A stretch of DNA of 64,000 nt, taken from contig JACKHA010000006.1 of the NCBI GenBank assembly GCA_020639215.1, forward strand, positions 59,776 to 123,775, given 5' to 3'. Source of the DNA: Phycisphaeraceae bacterium (GTDB lineage: Bacteria; Planctomycetota; Phycisphaerae; Phycisphaerales; UBA1924). The notes under the pieces are model-generated. The model ran no database searches. It saw only the letters and a program-made list of their open reading frames with translations, and was not told where the DNA came from. Shown piece after piece: positions 29,793 through 36,953 of this stretch. Every line of letters starts with the position of its first letter. Position 1 is the stretch's first letter. The position numbers and the translations under genes were made by a program.

Positions 29793-29999
29793 CTACGCCT
29801 TCCGGGCCTGGCCGGACTTCCGCCGCCGATAGTCAAGAAGGAGCACGCCGGCGGCGATCAGAGCCAGAGGGTGTTCGAGAGTGCCTCGCACCTCGACGAC
29901 GGCGAGGTCGAGTTCGGGCTGAGGGTCCTTGCCCTTTCGCTCGCATTCGTCGACGATTCGGACAAGACGACGCCGTGTGCGCTCTGAGAGTTTCTTCAT
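29793..29999 (-). CDS. Small hypothetical protein with one hydrophobic helix
   Basis: A 68-residue frame starts at the ATG ending at 29999, preceded by GAGAGGG with a five-base spacer. It has a basic start (MKKLSERTRRRLVRIVDECE), an acidic middle and a hydrophobic segment (EHPLALIAAGVLLLDYRRRK) followed by Arg/Lys. It was kept because of the ribosome-binding site and because it fills the gap between the LOG gene and the interrupted sigma factor in the same orientation. No family was recognised. Confidence 0.5.
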   Translation of the reverse strand: MKKLSERTRRRLVRIVDECERKGKDPQPELDLAVVEVRGTLEHPLALIAAGVLLLDYRRRKSGQARKA

Positions 30000-30159
30000 C
30001 GCTGCCCTCTCGGCACGCTCAACCGGTTGCTCGACTCCAGTGGAGTATCGGGTAACGAACGGTGTGTGCGGAGACGAGAGGGATGATACGCCTCGATCGG
30101 CAGGTCCTGCGCGTTGCCGACAGCCAAGAGCCTGAAATCCGCGGCCAGCCTCCACAGGC

Positions 30160-30706
30160 CTATGCAGCCGGTCGCTGGCGGGGCGCCCCCGGTTCATCCG
30201 GGCGGGCGCGATCCTCCCGGACGCGCGCCCGAATGCTCTCAAACGCTCGGAGTCGGCGGGTCGTCACGGTGTTCTCTTTTTTCCCGAGCGACTCGCCGAT
30301 CTGCCGACTCGTCTGGCCCCGCGCCCACCGGTTGAGTTCGTCGAGGATCTGTTCGTCGAGCCCGTCGAGCAGGTCGGCCATCCGGGCCACGTTGAGTTCG
30401 GCGAAGGGGTCCGTCGGAGGGTGGCACGGCCGGCCCGCGTCACCCTCGTCCTCGAGCGCATGATGATCGAAGCGCTCGCTCCGACGAGCAGCCCGGCGGC
30501 GCCAGTACTCCACCGTGCGACGCCGCGCGAAGCAGACGACCAGCGGAATCTCCAGTTTTGCACCCAGGTTCTTGGCGAGCCACCTCGAAGCGTTGCACGC
30601 GACCTGCTGGACGATGTCCTCGGCGTCGTGGGTCGGGATGCTCCAGCCCCTCACGATCATCCATGCGAAGCGTTGGCCTTCTGCCTCCCACCACCTCCAG
30701 AACTCG
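30160..30706 (-). pseudogene. ECF-like sigma factor gene, 3' part, cut by IS element
   Basis: The frame contains sigma region 2 (FAWMIVRGWSIPTHDAEDIV, VQQVACNASRWLAKN) and region 4 (LLDGLDEQILDELNRWARGQ, TSRQIGESLGKKENTVTTRR). Its 5' end is missing: upstream of the ATG ending at 30660 the frame still reads EFWRWWEAEGQ and then hits the terminal repeat of the IS element at 30707. The missing first residues lie on the far side of the element (33054-33081). The remaining ATG could yield an N-terminally shortened 166-residue protein with most of region 2. Confidence 0.85.
30699..30706. repeat. Target site duplication, left
   Basis: AGAACTCG directly adjoins the left terminal repeat and is repeated exactly at 33054-33061 next to the right terminal repeat. 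Confidence 0.93.
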
Positions 30707-30743
30707 GGACATTAGCCCTTTCGTGCATCGGCGCACCCAATGA
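30707..30743 (+). repeat. IS1595 element left terminal inverted repeat
   Basis: Reads GGACATTAGCCCTTT, then TCGTGCATCGG, and ends CCCAATGA. It matches the complement of 33016-33053 with a handful of mismatches and one single-base gap. Confidence 0.9.
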
Positions 30744-30769
30744 AAAGGCCAGCCGGAGCGGGCCTCGAT

Positions 30770-31711
30770 TCAGCGGGTCGCCCCGCCGGTGAGTTCCTTG
30801 TAGGTGAGCCGCTTGCCGACCATCGCTCGCATCGCGGCGTCGAATCGGTCCCATTCCGATTCGTGCCGGACGTTGTAGCGGTAGACCGCCTCATCGATGT
30901 AGGCGGCAAGATGCTCCGGGGAGGCGTGGATGTACGTCCCCGCCAGCCCTCTCCTCAGGAACGCGAAGAAGGACTCGCACCCGTTCACGCCGTCCCGGAC
31001 GTACTCATCGCGGGCGTGGTTGACGAATGAGTGGTGGTAGTCGCCCCTCAGGCTCTTGTAGGCGTGGGCCGCGTCGGTGTGGACGTGCGAGCCATGCTCC
31101 ACGTTGGCCCGGACGTGCCGGTGGAGTTCGGCGGCGGTCTCGCCGTCCACGATCGTCGCCCGCACCTTGCCGGTGGACCGCTCGCGCACGACGTGGACGC
31201 GGGTCTTTCCCGCGTGTGGGTGGCGGCTGGTGATCCTGGCGCGGCGGGCCTTGGGCATGTTCTGGAGCAGGCCGCCGACCAGCGTGGAATCGGCCTCGAC
31301 CGTGCCGGTGAACTTGCCCTCATTGGCGGGCCGCATGATCTCGCGGACGCGGTGGAGCAGGTGCCAAGCCGATTGCTGCTTGCACCCGATGGTCCGGGCG
31401 ATCTCGCACGACGAGACGCCCATCCGGCAGTTGACGATCATCCAGACCGCCGCGATCCACTGGTCCGAGGTCAGGTGGGTGCCTTCAAGGATCGTGCCGG
31501 TGGTGGTCGAGAACTGCTTGCGGCACGCCTTCTCGCGGCACTGGAAGCGGCGGCGGCTCTTGATCCACCCGACGTTCACGGAGCCGCAGCGCGGGCAGCA
31601 TGGCTGCCCATCGGGCCACTTGATCGAGGCCAGGTACGAGTCGGCGGTGTCCGCGTCGAAAAAGCGGATGGCGGCGACGAGCGTTTGGGGCTTCTTGTTG
31701 ACGGCGATCAT
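30770..31711 (-). CDS. IS1595-family (ISXO2-like) transposase
   Basis: The 313-residue protein starts at the ATG ending at 31711. It has an N-terminal zinc ribbon (CCPRCGSVNVGWIKSRRRFQ, CREKACRKQF), a helix-turn-helix-like part (GVSSCEIARTIGCKQQSAWH), and a DDE-type ISXO2 catalytic domain: Asp in TVEADSTLVGGLL, Asp in HVHTDAAHAYKSL, and the acidic/Asn region in VNGCESFFAFLRRGLAGTY followed by YIDEAVYRYNVRHES. All catalytic blocks are intact, so the element should be transposition-competent. The ATG is predicted to coincide with the transcript start (leaderless), under a promoter with an operator-like palindrome between its -35 and -10 boxes. Confidence 0.95.
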   Translation of the reverse strand: MIAVNKKPQTLVAAIRFFDADTADSYLASIKWPDGQPCCPRCGSVNVGWIKSRRRFQCREKACRKQFSTTTGTILEGTHLTSDQWIAAVWMIVNCRMGVSSCEIARTIGCKQQSAWHLLHRVREIMRPANEGKFTGTVEADSTLVGGLLQNMPKARRARITSRHPHAGKTRVHVVRERSTGKVRATIVDGETAAELHRHVRANVEHGSHVHTDAAHAYKSLRGDYHHSFVNHARDEYVRDGVNGCESFFAFLRRGLAGTYIHASPEHLAAYIDEAVYRYNVRHESEWDRFDAAMRAMVGKRLTYKELTGGATR

Positions 31712-31791
31712 GGAATAAGTGTACTGCCAATGGCAGTACAAGGCAAGGGGAATGGGTTGAAAAAGCGCTACAAGGGCAGTACACTTCTGGC
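31712..31791. promoter_or_regulatory. Divergent promoter/operator of the IS1595 element
   Basis: Two promoters face away from each other. For the transposase (minus): TTGCCT (31746-31741), 17-base spacer, TACACT (31723-31718), start ATG at 31711. For the regulator (plus): TTGAAA (31757-31762), 17-base spacer, TACACT (31780-31785), start GTG at 31792. A palindrome TGTACTGCC/GGCAGTACA (31720-31740) fills the first spacer; a further half-site GGCAGTACA (31775-31783) overlaps the second -10. The word GGCAGTACACTT stands exactly five bases before both start codons. This layout predicts leaderless mRNAs and joint repression by the ribbon-helix-helix protein. Confidence 0.75.
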
Positions 31792-31992
31792 GTGGCAAAG
31801 AAGAAGGCCAAGCCAGCCCCGGCCTCGCGGACTTTCGACAAGCCGCTTCAGGTACGGGTCACAGAGAGCCTGTATGAGTCGTTCGTGCGTGCCGCCAAGG
31901 CCGACGGGCGCAGCCTCAGCAACTGGGCACGCGACCGCCTAGAAAAGGCGGCAGCCGAGGAACTGGAGCATGGGACATCCTCCAACCGATAG
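31792..31992 (+). CDS. Ribbon-helix-helix (Arc/CopG-like) regulator, IS passenger
   Basis: A 66-residue protein from GTG 31792. After a basic tail (MAKKKAKPAPASRTF) comes DKPLQVRVTESLYESFVRAA and KADGRSLSNWARDRLEKAAA, the strand-helix-helix pattern of Arc/CopG/HicB-type repressors that bind DNA as dimers through the beta strand (here PLQVRVT). It is transcribed divergently from the transposase, and operator-like repeats lie in the shared promoter. I infer that it represses the transposase and itself. No toxin gene follows, so a toxin-antitoxin role is less likely. Confidence 0.8.
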   Translation: MAKKKAKPAPASRTFDKPLQVRVTESLYESFVRAAKADGRSLSNWARDRLEKAAAEELEHGTSSNR

Positions 31993-31996
31993 GTCA

Positions 31997-32005
31997 TGCT
32001 ACAAT
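31997..32005 (+). promoter_or_regulatory. Extended -10 promoter before structured region
   Basis: TGCTACAAT fits an extended -10 (TGnTACAAT). No good -35 box is seen. Transcription would start near 32012, just at the first stem of the hairpin-rich block and 20 bases after the regulator's stop codon. Confidence 0.45.
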
Positions 32006-32011
32006 GAAAGC

Positions 32012-32250
32012 CGCCGGGAGGGGTTACGGCCCTCCCGGACGGCTCGGACGCTCAGCGGCGGCTGAGAGCCCACGGCAAAGCCGTGAGCCTCATTCGCCGG
32101 TGAAACGTCCACCGGATGAAGGGGTCGGATGCCAAGAGGCACCTCCCTTCTGACTGCGGCCGGATGCAGGCGGTTCGACCGCTCGTAGGGCATCCGGCCT
32201 AGGTGACGCTTGCCCACCGGCAAGCGTCACACGCAAGCCCCTCGCGGGGC
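32012..32250 (+). ncRNA. Candidate structured RNA inside the IS element
   Basis: No reading frame explains this stretch, yet it is packed with perfect stems: 32014-32022 with 32030-32038 (9 bp), 32051-32056 with 32061-32066 (6 bp), 32071-32076 with 32080-32085 (6 bp, AAA loop), 32097-32102 with 32110-32115 (6 bp), 32158-32167 with 32190-32199 (10 bp) enclosing 32170-32174 with 32178-32182 (5 bp, TCG loop), 32203-32214 with 32219-32230 (12 bp) and 32237-32241 with 32246-32250 (5 bp). Further on, 32260-32268 pairs with 32298-32306 (9 bp). It matches no RNA family I can name; IscB/TnpB guide RNAs and introns were considered and not supported. The plus strand is favoured by the extended -10, but the minus strand cannot be excluded. 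Confidence 0.6.
32203..32230. terminator. Perfect 12-bp hairpin, possible terminator of the RNA
   Basis: GTGACGCTTGCC and its exact complement flank a CACC loop. There is no T tract, so it may be an RNA end structure rather than a classical intrinsic terminator. Confidence 0.4.
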
Positions 32251-32343
32251 GTCCCACGCCAACGCCACATGTCCCCAGCCCGTCAAAGTCGGGGGTCGTG
32301 GCGTTGCTTCATTCGGGCCGATGGGCCAGCCCGTGACCCCTCC

Positions 32344-32757
32344 TCATTGCGGCTCTCCTTCCGGATCGAGCGGTGGCGGTTGGTCCACCACGAGGCGGTA
32401 GACGTTGCCTCGTCCGCCCTTGTTCTTCCGGGTTTGGAAGAAGGCCTTGTGGCTGGTGTACAGCAGGGCGTGTACAGCCGAGTCGCTGAGTCCGGTGCGC
32501 TCCAGCATTTCGGCGCGAGTGAGCCACGGGTTCTCTGGTAGCAGGGCGTCCCGAAGTTGCTTGAAGGCATCGGTTCCTGCGGGCTTGCGCCCGCCTCCTG
32601 CACCAGCGGGGCGGGCACCCACCAGATCGGCAAGTTGTCCCACCAGGGACTTCGCCGCGTCGGGGCTGTGGAGGACCAGTTCCTCCATCGCCTCGGCGAT
32701 CTGTTTCTGGAGTTCAAGGCTGCGGGCCAGGTTGGCGAAGGCCGACGAGCGAGGCAT
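32344..32757 (-). CDS. IS passenger protein with helix-turn-helix-like C-terminus
   Basis: The ATG ending at 32757 is preceded by GGAGGG with an eight-base spacer; the product is 137 residues. The N-terminal half is helical (MPRSSAFANLARSLELQKQI, AEAMEELVLHSPDAAKSLVG). The C-terminal half (NPWLTRAEMLERTGLSDSAV, HALLYTSHKAFFQTRKNKGG, RGNVYRLV) has the helix-turn-helix plus wing spacing of small winged-helix proteins. The family is not recognised. Its place within the terminal repeats, convergent with the candidate RNA, suggests a role in element regulation, but nothing shows this directly. Confidence 0.7.
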   Translation of the reverse strand: MPRSSAFANLARSLELQKQIAEAMEELVLHSPDAAKSLVGQLADLVGARPAGAGGGRKPAGTDAFKQLRDALLPENPWLTRAEMLERTGLSDSAVHALLYTSHKAFFQTRKNKGGRGNVYRLVVDQPPPLDPEGEPQ

Positions 32758-32982
32758 GGCAGCGACCCTCCGTGGTGCTGTGGTGGTGGAACTCTCAATC
32801 AAAGACGCCGACCAGTGCCCGGTCAAGGGGTCGGGTCGTGTGAGGTCGGCAAAATCGTACACACCAACCACGATTCCCGCTCGGGCGGGTCTGGGCTGTC
32901 GATTCCGGATACGCTGCGTCGTCCGGCTCGGCTTGGTGCGGCATGGCGTGGTATGGCAAGGCAGGCTTGGGCTCGGCAAAAC

Positions 32983-33017
32983 GACAACGCCCCCGGAGTT
33001 CATCCGGGGCGTTTGTC
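32983..33017. terminator. Hairpin at right end of the IS element
   Basis: GACAACGCCCCCGG (32983-32996) pairs with CCGGGGCGTTTGTC (33004-33017) with one offset, across the loop AGTTCAT. It overlaps the inner edge of the right terminal repeat and could stop transcription entering or leaving the element. Confidence 0.6.
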
Positions 33018-33053
33018 ATTGGGCCGTCCCGATGCACCAAAGGGCTAATGTCC
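33016..33053 (-). repeat. IS1595 element right terminal inverted repeat
   Basis: Read on the minus strand it begins GGACATTAGCCCTTT, GTGCATCGG and ends CCCAATGA, mirroring 30707-30743. Confidence 0.9.
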
Positions 33054-33081
33054 AGAACTCGTTTTCCTGCGCCGTGCGCAT
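33054..33081 (-). pseudogene. ECF-like sigma factor gene, 5' fragment
   Basis: On the minus strand an ATG ending at 33081 with GGGAGGG six bases upstream reads MRTAQENEF and is then cut by the IS element. The first eight bases next to the element (33054-33061) are the target duplication. Joining T of 33054 to base 30698 restores MRTAQENEFWRWWEAEGQRF and continues in frame into the 3' part at 30160-30706, giving an intact sigma-like protein of about 190 residues. Confidence 0.85.
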
Positions 33082-33208
33082 CTCGAGCCCTCCCGTGGCC
33101 GCTCATGATCCCGACGCGCCGCCCGGGCGCCGGGGGATCTCTCTCCATCCTTGAAATCACACAAGCCGCCTTGTCAGGCGGCTGGTGCGTTGAGGCGTTT
33201 CGGTTCAA

Positions 33209-33883
33209 TCAGGCAGCAGTCGCGGCGATGCACGGAGTGGGCGACGCCGGCTGAGCGTCGGGCTTGCCAGGATGTTCGCTCGCCCGTGGCGGGGGGTTCC
33301 CCGGCACTGCGGGTTTGACAGGTGCCGGTGCGGGCGCCTTCGGGTCGGGCGTCTTCGCGGTCGTGGGCACGGTCGGGCTCGGAGGGACCCTCGAAGGGGC
33401 CGCATTGGCGTTGGGAGGCTGAATCTCGCCGGCGGGCCGCGCGCGGTCCAGCGTGGGCCCGGTGGGTCGATCCGTCACGATCGGGACGGATTCGTACGGC
33501 GCACGCGGGTCAGTGCCGCCAGCAGGACGGCACCCGACCGGATGCGGAGGAAGTCCGGTCTCCATCGCAGCGACGCCACCAGGGCCCAGAGGGCCGGTTC
33601 CCCCCCCCGATCCAGCGCCCGGGCGAGCCGGCGTCGCATGGCCCGAGACGGCGCGTCCGCGATCAGCGGAGCGACCTCCCGGGCCAGCGGGGTAGAAGGC
33701 GCCCGACCCCGCCGGGCTGGCTTCGGTGGTGTCGTCGGGGTTCACGGGCGACGGCCTGGGCGTCGGGCTCGGCAGCGGAGGCGCGGGCGGAAGCGGGGAC
33801 GCGGGGGGAATCGGGGGCTGCGGGGGCGTCGCGCCCGCGGCGGCGATGAGGTTCTCGGCGGTGAATTCGGATCGAGCAGCCAT
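33209..33883 (-). CDS. Proline-rich disordered protein
   Basis: AAGGAG precedes the ATG ending at 33883 by seven bases. The 224-residue product begins MAARSEFTAENLIAAAGATP and is then dominated by Pro, Ala and Gly (PPIPPASPLPPAPPLPSPTP), without a signal peptide or membrane segment. Such sequences are usually unstructured linkers or cytoplasmic scaffolds. Its stop lies 128 bases upstream of the original start of the interrupted sigma factor gene, in the same orientation, so the two may have shared a transcript before the insertion. No function can be assigned. Confidence 0.6.
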   Translation of the reverse strand: MAARSEFTAENLIAAAGATPPQPPIPPASPLPPAPPLPSPTPRPSPVNPDDTTEASPAGSGAFYPAGPGGRSADRGRAVSGHATPARPGAGSGGGTGPLGPGGVAAMETGLPPHPVGCRPAGGTDPRAPYESVPIVTDRPTGPTLDRARPAGEIQPPNANAAPSRVPPSPTVPTTAKTPDPKAPAPAPVKPAVPGNPPPRASEHPGKPDAQPASPTPCIAATAA

Positions 33884-34035
33884 TCGGAACTCCTTCTTCG
33901 GGTCGTCGGACCAGCAACGTGCGGGTCCTACCACACTCATCGCGGCGTGCGTTCGTTGGTGACGCCGTGAAACGAAAATTCTCGCCACGGCTCCGTCCCG
34001 GCCAGTCGCGCGGCCACCCGAGTGCGCGAGCAAAC

Positions 34036-34064
34036 AGCCAAGGCCCCTCGAAGGGGCCTTGGCT
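34036..34064. terminator. Strong hairpin between minus-strand genes
   Basis: AGCCAAGGCCCC (34036-34047) and its exact complement GGGGCCTTGGCT (34053-34064) flank a five-base loop. It lies 40 bases after the stop of the 34105-34581 gene and before the Pro-rich gene. There is no long T tract. Confidence 0.65.
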
Positions 34065-34104
34065 GGGGGACGAAGTCAGAACTCAGCGGGCTACGTCGCG
34101 TCGG

Positions 34105-34581
34105 TCAGGGGGTCGAGGCCCGGGGATCCGAGGCCGACAGGCTCAGGCGGCCCGACGCCGGGAGAATCCCGTTGGTGATCTCATGGAAGTCGCCCGCGCT
34201 ATCGATCCACCCGAACGAGTACTCGCCGCCCCGGGCGGAGGCGGCCAGGAACAGGTTTCCCTGGGCATCGGGGCGATAGCGCGTCTTGGGCTTGGCGGGG
34301 TCGGCGGGCGTGACCAGCAGCACGAGGTCCTTGTCGTTAGGGCCGTCGATGACGATGCACCAGGCCCCCGCCGGGAACAGGTAGTCCCCGAGTTGGTACG
34401 CCGCGGTCACGCCCGCGACGACCGTGGCCAGGCCGATGATCAGTTCCTTCAGGCTGAAGCTGCGGCGCTCGGCGCCACGACGGCCCTCCTTCCTGGCAGC
34501 ATCGGCTGGCGCGGCCGTCGGGGACGGCGCCGTCAAAGGTCGCGGGGAAGGACGCACTCCGGTCGTGATGGACTCGCCCAC
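34105..34581 (-). CDS. Single-pass membrane protein of unknown function
   Basis: GTG ending at 34581 has AGGAGG six bases upstream. The 158-residue protein has a basic, Pro/Ala-rich cytoplasmic start, one TM helix (LKELIIGLATVVAGVTAAYQ) and a small outer domain (GAWCIVIDGPNDKDLVLLVT, YRPDAQGNLFLAASARGGEY). It follows the EF-G-like gene by 112 bases in the same orientation. No family was recognised. Confidence 0.7.
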   Translation of the reverse strand: MGESITTGVRPSPRPLTAPSPTAAPADAARKEGRRGAERRSFSLKELIIGLATVVAGVTAAYQLGDYLFPAGAWCIVIDGPNDKDLVLLVTPADPAKPKTRYRPDAQGNLFLAASARGGEYSFGWIDSAGDFHEITNGILPASGRLSLSASDPRASTP

Positions 34582-34693
34582 GCGAGCCTCCTGTCTGGGG
34601 GCGGCGCTGGGCAACACGTCCGGGACGACCGGCCGCGTTACCCGCGCCCCCAGAACCCATCGCGGCTCGGGCAGATAGGTGACAGGCTTTGGC

Positions 34694-36760
34694 TCAATCC
34701 TCGTCCTTGTGCCCCTCGAACGCGGCGATGACCTCCTGCTGGATGTGGGCGGGGGTCTGCTCGTCGTGGTCGTAGTCCATGGTGAACGCGCCCGAGCCGC
34801 CCGTGATCGACTTGAGCTGGTTCGAGTAGTTCTGGAGTTCGCCGAGCGGGGCGGTGGCCCGGATCATGCACACGTCCGAGCCGATCATCTCCGTGTCCTG
34901 CACGCGGGCCCGCTTGGTCGAGAGGTCGCCGGTCAGGTCGCCCATGTACTGGCTCGGGGCCGTCACCTCGAGCATGACGTGCGGCTCGAGCAGCAGCGGC
35001 CTGGCCTTCTTGATCGCCTCGATGAACGCACGCCGCCCGGCCTTGAGGAACGCGATCTCCTTCGAGTCGACGGCGTGGTACTTCCCGTCGTAGACCTCGA
35101 CCTTGATCCCTCCCATGGGGTATCCCGCGACCGCGCCCTCGCCGAGGACCTGGCGGATGCCCTTCTCGATCGCCGGCATGAACTGCTTCGGGATCGAGCC
35201 CCCCACCGTCGCGTTGACGAACTCGAAGCCGTCGTCGTGGTCCGTGGGCAGCGGCTCGACCCGCAGGTAGACCTCGCCGAACTCGCCCGAGCCGCCGGAC
35301 TGCTTCTTGTGGCGGTGGTGGCCCTCGGCCTTGCCGCCGATGGTCTCCTTGTATGCGATCTTGGGCGGGGCCGTCTCGACCTCGATGCCAAAGTTGTTCT
35401 TCAGGCGCTCGAGCACGATGCGCAGGTGCAACTCGCCCAGACCTCGGAGCACCGTCTGTTTCGTCGCCGCGACCCGCTCGAGTTTGAAGCACGGGTCCTC
35501 GGCCTCGAGCTTGTGCACCGCGGGGGCGAACTTCGCCTCGTCCTTGTGGTTCTTGAGCTCGACCGACAGCCCGAACATCGGGCGGGGCAGCGGCAGCGGC
35601 TTGATCTTGTACGACTCGTCCGACGAGGCGTGCATCGTCGCCCCGAAATGGATCTCGTCGATCTTTGCGACCGCACCGATGTCGCCCGGACCGATCTCGT
35701 GGACCTCCATCTGCTCCTTGCCGCGCCGCTTGAGCAGGTGCCCGATCCGCACCGACTTCTTCAGGTCGTCGATGTAGACCTCGCTCTTGGTGTGCAGCGT
35801 GCCCTGGTGGACGCGGAAGACGCCGATCTTGCCGACGAACGGGTCGCTCTCGATCTTGAACACGTGGGCCAGCACGGGCGCATCCGGCTCGTTGCCCGGG
35901 TGGAACTCGGTCTCGTCGCCCTCGCCCACGGTCTTGAGGAACGTCCGCGGATTGCCGTCAAGCGGGCTGGGCAGCAGCGTCGCGAAGATGTGCAGCAGCT
36001 GCGCCACGCCCGCGCCCGAGCGGGCCGAGACGAAGCACACCGGGATCAGGTGCGACTCGCAGAGGGCCCGGCGGAAGGCCTTCATCGTCTGCTTCGGGCT
36101 CAGGCCGGCCGCGCCCTTTTCCAGGTACTCGGCCATGAGTTCCTCGTCCACCTCGATCGCCTGCTCGATGATCTGCTGGTGGGCGTCCTCGACGCTGGAG
36201 AAGTCCGGCTCGCCGCCCTCGGAGTGCTCGTGCTCGAACACGTCCACGACCGACTCGCCGTTGCCCGCGGGCAGGTTGATCGGCAGGCACTCGCTCCCGA
36301 ACACCTCGCGGATCTGCTCGACCAGTCCCTCGCAGTCGGCGTTGGCGTCGTCGATCTTGTTGACGATGATCACCCGCGGCAGGTTCCGCTCCGCCGACAC
36401 CGACATGAGCCGGCGCGTCGTGCTCTCGATGCCCCGGTGCGCGTCGATACACACCGCGACGGTCTCGACCGCCGGGAAGCACGCGATGGCGTGCCCGATG
36501 AAGTCGGCCAGTCCCGGCGTGTCGATCAGGTTGACGCCGTGGTGCTCGTGCTCGAAGAACAGGGTCGAGGGGCGGAGCGAGTGCTTGTGGTGCTTCTCGT
36601 CGTCGCTCCAGTCGCTGGCGGTGTTGCCCTCCTCGACCGAACCCATCCGCTGCGTGACGCCGGTCGCAAAGAGGAGCCGCTCGACGAGCGTCGTCTTGCC
36701 GCAGCCGCTGTTGCCGACAAGGCAGATGTTGCGGAAGTTTGCCGGGACACGTACCGCCAT
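34694..36760 (-). CDS. EF-G-like translational GTPase
   Basis: The 688-residue protein is an elongation factor G paralogue. G1 is LVGNSGCGKTTLVERLL (residues about 15-31), G3 is DTPGL (Asp80-Leu84), G4 is NKIDDA, followed by EF-G domains II-V (e.g. VLRGLGELHLRIVLERLKNN, GSIPKQFMPAIEKGIRQVLG, YDHDEQTPAHIQQEVIAAFE). Position 84 is Leu where canonical EF-G has the catalytic His of DTPGH. Together with the divergent G domain this points to the EF-G2-like subgroup, whose role in translation is unclear. The start at 36760 has AAGGAG upstream. It is divergent from gltX (193-base gap). Confidence 0.9.
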   Translation of the reverse strand: MAVRVPANFRNICLVGNSGCGKTTLVERLLFATGVTQRMGSVEEGNTASDWSDDEKHHKHSLRPSTLFFEHEHHGVNLIDTPGLADFIGHAIACFPAVETVAVCIDAHRGIESTTRRLMSVSAERNLPRVIIVNKIDDANADCEGLVEQIREVFGSECLPINLPAGNGESVVDVFEHEHSEGGEPDFSSVEDAHQQIIEQAIEVDEELMAEYLEKGAAGLSPKQTMKAFRRALCESHLIPVCFVSARSGAGVAQLLHIFATLLPSPLDGNPRTFLKTVGEGDETEFHPGNEPDAPVLAHVFKIESDPFVGKIGVFRVHQGTLHTKSEVYIDDLKKSVRIGHLLKRRGKEQMEVHEIGPGDIGAVAKIDEIHFGATMHASSDESYKIKPLPLPRPMFGLSVELKNHKDEAKFAPAVHKLEAEDPCFKLERVAATKQTVLRGLGELHLRIVLERLKNNFGIEVETAPPKIAYKETIGGKAEGHHRHKKQSGGSGEFGEVYLRVEPLPTDHDDGFEFVNATVGGSIPKQFMPAIEKGIRQVLGEGAVAGYPMGGIKVEVYDGKYHAVDSKEIAFLKAGRRAFIEAIKKARPLLLEPHVMLEVTAPSQYMGDLTGDLSTKRARVQDTEMIGSDVCMIRATAPLGELQNYSNQLKSITGGSGAFTMDYDHDEQTPAHIQQEVIAAFEGHKDED

Positions 36761-36953
36761 ACGCCTGCGCTCCTTTCCAGAGCGATGAGGGGTTGCTCGC
36801 CCGCCGGACCGATCGAACCGCCGCGCGGGAGCCGCCGGGCCCTGGACGGGCCGCGGGCAGCCTTGGCAGTATACAGGTCGCGCCCAACCCCCGCGAAGAG
36901 CCCGTCCGCGCCCGTGTCGGGCACGGGTTTCCGGGCACCTACCCTCTGCCCCG

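Larger units (their letters stand above)
30707..33053. mobile_element. IS1595-family element with passenger genes
   Basis: A 2347-bp element bounded by imperfect ~37-bp terminal inverted repeats beginning GGACATTAGCCCTTT and flanked by an 8-bp direct repeat AGAACTCG. It encodes an ISXO2-type transposase (30770-31711), a divergent ribbon-helix-helix regulator (31792-31992), a hairpin-rich probable RNA (about 32012-32250), and a DNA-binding-like protein (32344-32757). The 8-bp duplication and ISXO2 transposase fit the IS1595 family, some members of which carry passenger genes. The target sigma factor gene can be rebuilt in frame by removing the element and one repeat copy, so the insertion looks recent and complete. 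Confidence 0.93.

Noticed and set aside
31792..31992. Antitoxin of a toxin-antitoxin pair
   Set aside because: No toxin gene follows; the next 340 bases hold the hairpin block, and operator layout points to control of the transposase.
32012..32310. IscB/TnpB guide RNA, group I/II intron or tmRNA in the IS element
   Set aside because: No IscB, TnpB, reverse transcriptase or homing endonuclease gene is in the element, and no diagnostic intron domain or tmRNA end pairing is visible.
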